Shown here: piece by piece, positions 1 to 5,425 of the stretch | How the letters are laid out: each line of letters starts with the position of its first letter | How positions within the stretch are numbered: position 1 is the stretch's first letter | Assembly: GCA_003818595.1 (NCBI GenBank) | Contig: RPQV01000184.1 | Location: 1 to 6,995, forward strand | DNA from: Calditrichota bacterium | Lineage (GTDB): Bacteria > Zhuqueibacterota > Zhuqueibacteria > Residuimicrobiales > Krinioviventaceae | Reading direction: 5' to 3' | DNA length: 6,995 nucleotides | Translations under genes and position numbers: made by a program | Notes under the pieces: model-generated | What the model was told of the DNA's origin: nothing | What the model saw: only the letters and a program-made list of their open reading frames with translations | Database searches by the model: none

Positions 1-648
1 TTCAGCAATGGGCCATGGCATCTGCAGCGATTGGCAAAAATCAGCTTGATAAAAGACAATAGAGCGTTGGCTCAAATGTGTATCACTGCCCTGAGCAAAA
101 CTATTCTCTTCCGGCGCTGGGCGAAGCGTTATCAGGCGTTACTGGACAATCCGGCCACAGTCAACTCTGATTCTCTATTGAGTCATTACCCTTCGACAAT
201 GCCAAACAAAGACTTTATTGTCAATCCTCAATATCCGGCGATTGATATTGAAACTATAATGCTGAATGATCACGACAATAAAATGGCTTTTGATTACGCG
301 ATGGCGGATTATATGCTGAGTTTTCGTCTCGGCGCATTGGTTTATAACTTTTCCCGAATGCATAATTTTTACCCGCAGACCATTCCCCGACACTACCAAG
401 AAGCAGCCCTTGTATTCATCAGAACATCCGGAGAAAACCGGACCAATTTATCCGGATTTAACATTGATCATGAAATCGTTGCTCAATTTACAGATTTTTT
501 GAACATCCTGAAGCAGCATCAGAATAACGCATTTATCGCGAAAAGGGAACTGGAGAAAAAATACGGAAATACCTATTGGTTTTATAGTTTGTATTTTAAT
601 CCTCAAATGCAGAATGCTGCTTCATCTGACAAAGCAGGCCTACAGTGA
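1..648 (+). CDS. DUF6057-like protein, C-terminal part (5' end outside window)
   Basis: The frame is open from the first base to the TGA at 646-648, giving 215 visible residues, so this is the tail of a larger gene. The TTG at 31 is internal and not a credible start. From memory of the family, DUF6057 proteins of Bacteroidota are large, with N-terminal membrane spans and a C-terminal helical TPR-like part. The visible landmarks match that C-terminal end: LQRLAKISLIKDN near residue 8, a helix pair with LSKTILFRRWA, NKMAFDYAMADYML, IPRHYQEAALVF, and a terminal YGNTYWFYSLYFNP. No membrane span is seen in this portion, so it probably forms a helical-repeat domain. No catalytic motif is visible and the function is unknown. 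The stop overlaps the GTG of the next gene, so the two are very likely co-translated and act together at the envelope. Family assignment is from remembered motifs, not a search. Confidence 0.72.
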   Translation, partial: FSNGPWHLQRLAKISLIKDNRALAQMCITALSKTILFRRWAKRYQALLDNPATVNSDSLLSHYPSTMPNKDFIVNPQYPAIDIETIMLNDHDNKMAFDYAMADYMLSFRLGALVYNFSRMHNFYPQTIPRHYQEAALVFIRTSGENRTNLSGFNIDHEIVAQFTDFLNILKQHQNNAFIAKRELEKKYGNTYWFYSLYFNPQMQNAASSDKAGLQ

Positions 649-2213
649 ATTCTCTTCATTTGAACAAAACTTTTCCTGAGCGATTGATTTTATTGTTTAT
701 GTTTCTCTCGATCGCAACATTCAACTGCTCCCCATTGCCGGATTTTTCAAACGCTTATACCCGCTCCGTTTTTCCCAAGTTGTCGCCGGATTATGCAGAT
801 GTCGTCATCCCGCCCAATATTGCACCCCTCAACTTTGTGATCAAAGAACCAGGAGAACGTTTTGTCGTTAAAGTCTTTGCCGATTCAACCAAACCGATCA
901 CCATCTCCGGCAAGTCCCCCATCATTCAAATTCCGCGACAGCCGTGGCAGAGATTACTGCAGGAAAACAGAGGCTCATTCATATATTTAGATATCTATGC
1001 AGCGGATTCAGCCGGCAAATGGGTTCGCTATCGTCGAATCAGCCAGCAAATCGCAGCAGAACCGATCGACCAATTCTTGGTCTATCGATTTTTAAGACCC
1101 AATTACACAGTTCAGGATGAGATCACCATCAGACAGAGGGATTTAACTGGAGTTGAAGAATCCATAATAATGACCACCAAAACAATTGACGCCTGCATTA
1201 ATTGCCACACTTTTAATCATCATGATCCTGATGAAATGCTCCTGCATGTCCGCTGGGGAGAGGCCGCAGGCACTTTATTTGTCAAGAACCAAAATATTTT
1301 TAAAACGGATACCAGAACTGAATTCAATTCTGCTCCCGGCGCATATGCTGCCTGGCATCCTCAAGGCAACATCGTGGCGTTCTCAATCAATAAAGTTTTT
1401 CAGTTCTTTCACGCAGCAGGTGAGAGTCGCGATGTCATTGACTTGAGCTCAGATTTAATTCTATACCGGCTCGATACTCAAACAGTCATGACCGACTCAA
1501 CCATTGGTCATCCGTCATTTATGGAGACGTATCCCGCCTGGTCACCTGATGGCGATTATCTGTATTTCTGTCGGGCGCCTGGAATCAGTGCCGACTTTTC
1601 ACTGGAAAAACATTATGCGGATGTTAAATATGATCTCATACGTGTGGCATATGATCAATTTAACGAGAAGTGGGGTGAACTCGAGACGATATTATCAGCA
1701 GCAGAAATCGGCAAAAGCTGTTCTCATATTCGAATCTCACCGGACGGAAGATATCTTTTGCTTTGTCTCGCTGATTATGGCAATTTCCCCATCTTTCGTC
1801 AGAGCAGCGATCTGTATATGATGAATTTGGAAGATAAATCACTCAGAAGGTTAGAGATTAACAGCGATCGAGCAGAAGGCTATCACTCTTGGTCAAGCAA
1901 TGGCCGTTGGATCGTTTTCACCAGCAAGCGCGACAACGGTGTTTATACTCGGCTCTATATCAGTTACGTAGATGATCAATATCAATGTCATAAACCCTTC
2001 ATCTTGCCTCAAAAGAATCCGCGACTGGATGAAACTTTGTTGTATGCTTATTCGGTTCCTGAATTGATTAAAAAACCTATTCCCTTTAATGCCAATCAGT
2101 TCATCGCAGCTGCCTTGGATAGAAATAAAGCACGAAAGGCAAAACTCGATCCACGAGTCAGCATACCTCAAACTCCGCCGGTAGAAAAGTCGGGGACCAT
2201 CGATTATCCGTAA
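645..2213 (+). CDS. Secreted PD40 (TolB-like) beta-propeller lipoprotein with one CXXCH heme motif
   Basis: This is a complete 522-residue protein starting at GTG 645, which overlaps the upstream stop as GTGA; a weak GCAGG lies 6 nt upstream, so coupling probably drives initiation. Residues 14-27 form a hydrophobic signal segment followed by Cys28 (TFNC), an unorthodox lipobox; lipid anchoring is likely but not certain. Residues 45-175 look like a beta-rich domain of unknown role. C184-I-N-C187-H188 is a c-type heme attachment motif, followed by a conserved-looking HVRWGEAAGTLFV stretch. Four PD40 propeller strands follow: YAAWHPQGNIVAFS (234-247), YPAWSPDGDYLYF (296-308), HIRISPDGRYLLLC (361-374) and YHSWSSNGRWIVF (413-425). 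PD40 repeats are typical of TolB and related periplasmic binding platforms. Similar proteins are, as I recall, annotated as TolB-like or cytochrome c biogenesis proteins in Bacteroidota. No enzyme motif is visible. It may be a heme-bearing scaffold working with the DUF6057 partner; that role is inference. Confidence 0.8.
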   Translation: MNSLHLNKTFPERLILLFMFLSIATFNCSPLPDFSNAYTRSVFPKLSPDYADVVIPPNIAPLNFVIKEPGERFVVKVFADSTKPITISGKSPIIQIPRQPWQRLLQENRGSFIYLDIYAADSAGKWVRYRRISQQIAAEPIDQFLVYRFLRPNYTVQDEITIRQRDLTGVEESIIMTTKTIDACINCHTFNHHDPDEMLLHVRWGEAAGTLFVKNQNIFKTDTRTEFNSAPGAYAAWHPQGNIVAFSINKVFQFFHAAGESRDVIDLSSDLILYRLDTQTVMTDSTIGHPSFMETYPAWSPDGDYLYFCRAPGISADFSLEKHYADVKYDLIRVAYDQFNEKWGELETILSAAEIGKSCSHIRISPDGRYLLLCLADYGNFPIFRQSSDLYMMNLEDKSLRRLEINSDRAEGYHSWSSNGRWIVFTSKRDNGVYTRLYISYVDDQYQCHKPFILPQKNPRLDETLLYAYSVPELIKKPIPFNANQFIAAALDRNKARKAKLDPRVSIPQTPPVEKSGTIDYP

Positions 2214-2348
2214 ACCGATAAGGATAAGGATTCATGGCGCAAGACCCACCCACCACGCTATTTCAGCAAAACATTCTCATTTGAGGAATTGGCCGCGCAA
2301 GCCAAATAGCATCGGCAAGAATTGATGCTCCTGTTGGAACGTTTATAG
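2214..2348 (+). pseudogene. Convergent intergenic gap with a possible decayed gene tail
   Basis: The gap between the two convergent clusters has no intact gene. In the frame continuing past the TAA at 2211, codons 2232-2306 read SWRKTHPPRYFSKTFSF followed by EELAAQAK. A TAG at 2307-2309 interrupts, and HRQELMLLLERL then runs to a second TAG at 2346-2348. The charge pattern and helical character look like a real protein C-terminus broken by one nonsense change (CAG to TAG would join the halves). There is no start codon or ribosome binding site in this frame, so if real it is a 3' remnant. I do not recognise the family. Chance cannot be excluded over so short a stretch. No convincing terminator with a U-run is seen here, although one would be expected between convergent operons. 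Confidence 0.25.
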
Positions 2349-3167
2349 GTTTACACCCAGTTTATTTTTGAAAGAGAATCCGGTCAGCAATGTGATCATT
2401 AAAAACAAGGTGAACCAAGACCAATGCCGACCGAACAGGGAGAAGACTCGACGAGGGTAATCTATCGAAACACTTTTCAGAAATGATTCTTCAGGAAGCG
2501 AGGGTTCTGCAATATGGAGAATTGTTTTCGGATCGTTTTCTGCGATTCTTTGTGCAGCAAGAGGAATGAATGATTTACCGGCGACTAATCTTTTATTAAC
2601 CTGTTCATCATTCCATCGAAAAGTCAACTCGGAAATTCCCTCCCTCATGGCCTCTATTTTCCACTGAATCTGATGTTCTTTGAGCATTCGCAGAGGCGAA
2701 CTCTTTATTTTGAATCCCTCATTTTCCAAAAGCAGAACATTCTCAAGCGGGACTGATGATCGGCATAAAATCGTGATGATTATTTGTTCTCCAACCAGAA
2801 TCGGCCTGAACGCGTATAGAGAAGAGAGCTGAATATAAAGAATGAACATGACCGGCGACATGATCAGCAGCGGCTTGAATGCGTACCCAAGATATTTGAG
2901 ATTGTACTTGAGTAAATTCAGCAAGGCAAAAAATGATCGATTGACATCATCCCGATAAAGCAGGATTTCCAGCAAATGGGCACTGATTCGGCTTTTAGCC
3001 GCAGCTATTCCGCTCTGATTGGAAATGCGTTTGAAAATGATCAGCAGCGCCAAGCCCGTCAATATTGAGAGAAAAACAACTCCCCAGATGTGCGGCAATT
3101 TCGACAACGGCTTGACAACTATCCAAATTGAATGGCATAAAAATGATTTTAATAGATTGATTATCAA
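2343..3167 (-). CDS. Three-span membrane protein, Oxa1/EMC3/TMCO1 (DUF106-like) type with extracytoplasmic insert
   Basis: The long frame gives 274 residues from a TTG at 3167-3165. Spans are predicted at about 27-46, 97-115 and 247-264. Between spans 1 and 2 lies a basic, helical segment (KRISNQSGIAAAKSRISAHLL... NLLKYNLKYLG), recalling the cytosolic helical arm of Oxa1-superfamily proteins. The positive-inside rule then places the N-terminus outside and the C-terminus (FKNKLGVNL) inside, as in that superfamily. Residues 118-245 form a soluble, beta-rich domain, probably extracytoplasmic, where EMC3 and TMCO1 have only a short loop. Members of Oxa1-type families insert membrane proteins; whether this one does is unknown. 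It is the last visible gene of the minus-strand cluster. The start is doubtful: a well-placed ATG at 3205 lies in another frame that ends on a TGA overlapping this TTG. If one base is missing in the A4 run at 3184-3187, the protein would be 287 residues starting MLNSTEK. Superfamily assignment is from pattern recognition. Confidence 0.7.
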   Translation of the reverse strand: MIINLLKSFLCHSIWIVVKPLSKLPHIWGVVFLSILTGLALLIIFKRISNQSGIAAAKSRISAHLLEILLYRDDVNRSFFALLNLLKYNLKYLGYAFKPLLIMSPVMFILYIQLSSLYAFRPILVGEQIIITILCRSSVPLENVLLLENEGFKIKSSPLRMLKEHQIQWKIEAMREGISELTFRWNDEQVNKRLVAGKSFIPLAAQRIAENDPKTILHIAEPSLPEESFLKSVSIDYPRRVFSLFGRHWSWFTLFLMITLLTGFSFKNKLGVNL

Positions 3168-3205
3168 GAGCGGGATACCTGTATTTTCTCAGTCGAATTG
3201 AGCAT
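3164..3205 (-). other. 13-codon leader ORF or frameshifted true start of the membrane-protein gene
   Basis: An ATG at 3205-3203 sits 8 nt after the stop of the small ribbon-helix-helix gene and 5 nt after a GAGGA, an ideal operon junction. It encodes only MLNSTEKIQVSRS before a TGA (3166-3164) that overlaps the TTG of the membrane-protein frame by two bases (TTGA). Either this is a short leader whose termination feeds reinitiation at the TTG, or the gene really starts here and has lost one base. Adding one A to the A4 run (minus strand, 3187-3184) joins MLNSTEK to NTGIPL and then to the long frame without a stop. Confidence 0.5.
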
Positions 3206-3210
3206 CAATT

Positions 3211-3215
3211 TCCTC
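3211..3215 (-). promoter_or_regulatory. Ribosome binding site GAGGA for the ATG at 3205
   Basis: On the minus strand GAGGA spans 3215-3211, partly inside the stop codon of the upstream small gene, and lies 5 nt before the ATG at 3205. It is a better site than anything in front of the TTG at 3167. This supports 3205 as the real point of ribosome entry for the membrane-protein gene. Confidence 0.55.
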
Positions 3216-3405
3216 AGGAAAAATACCCCAGACCTTTCATTTTTCTTTCAATTTCATTAATTGCATCTGCTCCACCTTGCAGTTGAAGCTCTTTCTCGAT
3301 GATATGGCAGATGAACTCTTCCAGTGAAGAATATCCCTGCGCAGCGGAAAATTTGAGCGCACGTCGATAAATATCTTCATCTAATTTTATTTTTTTACCC
3401 GCCAT
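3214..3405 (-). CDS. Small ribbon-helix-helix-like protein (63 aa)
   Basis: This short protein reads MAGKKIKLDEDIYRRA, then LKFSAAQGYSSLEEFICHII, then a charged tail ending in KMKGLGYFS. The pattern of a basic/hydrophobic N-terminal strand (KKIKLD), a first helix (DEDIYRRALKFSAAQ), a turn (GYSS) and a second helix (LEEFICHIIEKELQ) fits the ribbon-helix-helix (CopG/Arc-like) fold. Such proteins usually dimerise and bind DNA, for example as autoregulators or antitoxins. No toxin gene is adjacent, so an operon regulator or a small accessory protein of the phosphodiesterases is more likely. The start is set at ATG 3405 because AAAGGA lies 6 nt upstream; the TTG at 3411 abuts that site and is rejected. 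The gap to the upstream gene is 21 nt. The roughly 20-residue C-terminal tail beyond the fold is unexplained. The DNA-binding role is inferred from fold pattern only. Confidence 0.7.
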   Translation of the reverse strand: MAGKKIKLDEDIYRRALKFSAAQGYSSLEEFICHIIEKELQLQGGADAINEIERKMKGLGYFS

Positions 3406-3411
3406 TGTCAA

Positions 3412-3417
3412 TCCTTT
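3412..3417 (-). promoter_or_regulatory. Ribosome binding site AAAGGA deciding the small-gene start
   Basis: AAAGGA on the minus strand (3417-3412) is followed by the 6-nt spacer TTGACA and then ATG at 3405. The spacing is optimal for this ATG and impossible for the in-frame TTG at 3411, so it decides the start. Confidence 0.65.
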
Positions 3418-3426
3418 CTCATTGAA

Positions 3427-5418
3427 TCAGGAAAATATGGACTTGCCTTCCATTTCTCCAGGAATTTCCAAACCAAACTTTCTTAATATAGAGGGCGCCA
3501 GATCCCATATCGCCGGATCCTTTTTCACAAGGGGTTCACTCGTCAGCAGGACGCCGGGAACAAGGGACGGGGCCACGCAGTGGTCTGCCGACCATTTGTC
3601 GAGTCGATGCTGGAAAATTCCCGCTGGAAATTTTCCCAGAACAGCTTCATCAGAAATTCGAAAACCGCGTTCATAACCGACGACAATATCCGGCGCTAAA
3701 TGGGCAAAAGGTCCCGAATATATTTTTTCAGCATCAAAGGCTTCATGAATCACTTTTCTCCCGGAGTTAGGATCCACAACCAAATTCAAGCGGTTGATAA
3801 TCTCCTGCTTGATTTTCGGCGCCTCGGCCGGCGAAACACTGCCATGTACCTCGCGCCCGGCAAGATTGATGTAAACAGCATTGAGTCCCAAAACAAATGC
3901 TTTCGTCTTTTTCCAATCCACACCATCAAAATAGACGCTTTCCCGGGCTTTTGAAGGATCCTTCAATACGGTAAATCCGTTTTCAACCAGCCAGGAACTG
4001 GTATTGAATTCGCGTGTAAACGGTGCAAAGCCGTGATCAGAAAGCAATAATAAAGTCGAATTGCCCTTCATTTTATCCCACGCCTGCCGAAGCACATCAT
4101 CCATCGCCCGATAAAAGAAATAAATTGCGTCCTTGACTTCCCGAGTGGCCTGTGCATTATACTGACTATGAGTCGGATCCATTGTGCGCAGCATCATATG
4201 GCTGTTCTGATCAATGCTTGAAAAATAAAAAAAGAACAGGCCTTCCTGAAATCGCGATAATTCGTGTTCATAAAGCCGCAGTCGTTCCTGCAGGACGTAT
4301 CGCGATTGAACCAGGAATTCTTCATCCGAAAAGATACCGTTTGATAGCGCCTTGGTATCTTCAGGAAATCCTTGGGTATAAAACCGCCCCACAGCTTGAG
4401 ATAACTCTTGTGAATAGCTGTAGGGATTGGAGATTGGAACATGAGACTCCATCGGATCAATATTGAGCGGAGAGAAATAAATGCGCAAATTGGGGAATAC
4501 CTGCTGAACATAAATTCTCACCATGCCGGCTACAGTCGCAAACAGAGGCATCAGTTCAAACTTGAGTGGAATCCAGTCAGACCATTCACCTTCGCTGAAA
4601 AGCAATTGATGATCCTGGATATCAATTTTAACTACCTTCTCCCATGGATCACGTCGAAATGAAACGGGAATAGCTGAATCGATGCGTTCTTTACGCATGG
4701 TATTGGGAGGTCCATGCAGAACCGCTTTTGCCGCATGGTCGACAATTTGCAGCTTCACTATTCTGCCGCCGGTAAAATGATCGGCATTGGGGATTTCAGC
4801 ATCGGTGAACAAAGTGAAAGTTCCATAGCCTCCCAGCAAGTCGGGGGTCCCCATTCCGCTGATGATCTTCGCTTTACCGGGTTGCACGGGGAAATCTGCG
4901 GGTAAACTGAACAAAGTGGCCGGAATATCTTTCTCTTCCAGAAAAGTCCAAAATGCCGGACCTTTCCGTAACATTTCCACTCTGCCTGCCTTTAACGGAA
5001 TTTGCCAATCACCCAATTTCAACACCCGATCAGAATCGTAGCTGCGACTTGTCGATAAAAAGGGCGCAAAAGTCGAAGGATCTCGATGGATAAAATCAAA
5101 TATGCCATGCCCGCCGGGGTTGACACCTGAAATAAAGCTGGACCAGGCGACAGGGCTTTGCGGCGGTGTTGTCGTTTGTAAAGGCCCCCAATATCCTTCA
5201 CGCATTAATTTGGCGAATGTCGGCATTTCTCCCCGTTTAACAAACTGCAGCAGGAGCTGAGGGTCCATTCCATCGATTCCCAACACAATCACTTGTTTGG
5301 CGATTTTGGGATTACTCAAATTGGGCGCTGCAAAGCCTTTTCGTTTTGGCAAAGCCAGGGTTGTCGCTGCCAGTGTTTGCAATAAAGTTTTGAAAAAATC
5401 CCGACGTTCAATAAGCAT
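3427..5418 (-). CDS. Tat-exported AlkP-superfamily phosphodiesterase/phosphomutase-like enzyme (COG3379 type)
   Basis: This complete 663-residue protein belongs by motif to the type I phosphodiesterase/nucleotide pyrophosphatase group of the alkaline phosphatase superfamily. The N-terminus ERRDFFKTLLQTLAATTLALP (4-24) fits a twin-arginine signal, so it is probably exported folded. Domain landmarks are VIVLGIDGMD (43-52), then TTTPPQSPVAWSSFISG (82-98) and HGIFDF (104-109). Likely two-metal site and nucleophile residues are D49, S88 (nucleophile), D403 and H407 (SIDQNSH), D461 and H462 (LSDHGF), and H613 (ADH). The set is complete, so the enzyme should be active on a phosphate ester or diester; the substrate is unknown. 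The region 200-345 is an insert between catalytic halves, shared with the neighbouring paralogue. GGAAGGA lies 10 nt before the ATG, inside the end of the upstream gene; the intergenic gap is 7 nt. Periplasmic phospholipid or glycan head-group chemistry is plausible inference. Confidence 0.88.
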   Translation of the reverse strand: MLIERRDFFKTLLQTLAATTLALPKRKGFAAPNLSNPKIAKQVIVLGIDGMDPQLLLQFVKRGEMPTFAKLMREGYWGPLQTTTPPQSPVAWSSFISGVNPGGHGIFDFIHRDPSTFAPFLSTSRSYDSDRVLKLGDWQIPLKAGRVEMLRKGPAFWTFLEEKDIPATLFSLPADFPVQPGKAKIISGMGTPDLLGGYGTFTLFTDAEIPNADHFTGGRIVKLQIVDHAAKAVLHGPPNTMRKERIDSAIPVSFRRDPWEKVVKIDIQDHQLLFSEGEWSDWIPLKFELMPLFATVAGMVRIYVQQVFPNLRIYFSPLNIDPMESHVPISNPYSYSQELSQAVGRFYTQGFPEDTKALSNGIFSDEEFLVQSRYVLQERLRLYEHELSRFQEGLFFFYFSSIDQNSHMMLRTMDPTHSQYNAQATREVKDAIYFFYRAMDDVLRQAWDKMKGNSTLLLLSDHGFAPFTREFNTSSWLVENGFTVLKDPSKARESVYFDGVDWKKTKAFVLGLNAVYINLAGREVHGSVSPAEAPKIKQEIINRLNLVVDPNSGRKVIHEAFDAEKIYSGPFAHLAPDIVVGYERGFRISDEAVLGKFPAGIFQHRLDKWSADHCVAPSLVPGVLLTSEPLVKKDPAIWDLAPSILRKFGLEIPGEMEGKSIFS

Positions 5419-5425
5419 TTAATTT

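Noticed and set aside
31..648. TTG at 31 as the start of the first gene
   Set aside because: The frame is open upstream to base 1 and the residues before it (FSNGPWHLQR) continue the DUF6057-like pattern; there is no ribosome binding site.
2217..2232. GATAAG direct repeat after the propeller gene
   Set aside because: Only two adjacent copies of a 6-mer; too short to mean anything without comparison.
2234..2284. Small ORF MAQDPPTTLFQQNILI in the convergent gap
   Set aside because: It has 16 codons, only weak purine-rich sequence upstream, no recognisable pattern, and overlaps the more protein-like relic frame.
2289..2328. Two small inverted repeats (TTGGC/GCCAA at 2289-2305; GCATC/GATGC at 2309-2328) as a bidirectional terminator
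   Set aside because: Stems are only 5 bp with loops of 7 and 10 nt, and no T-run follows on either strand.
3406..3411. TTG at 3411 as the start of the small RHH-like gene
   Set aside because: It directly abuts the AAAGGA site; the ATG at 3405 has the proper 6-nt spacing.
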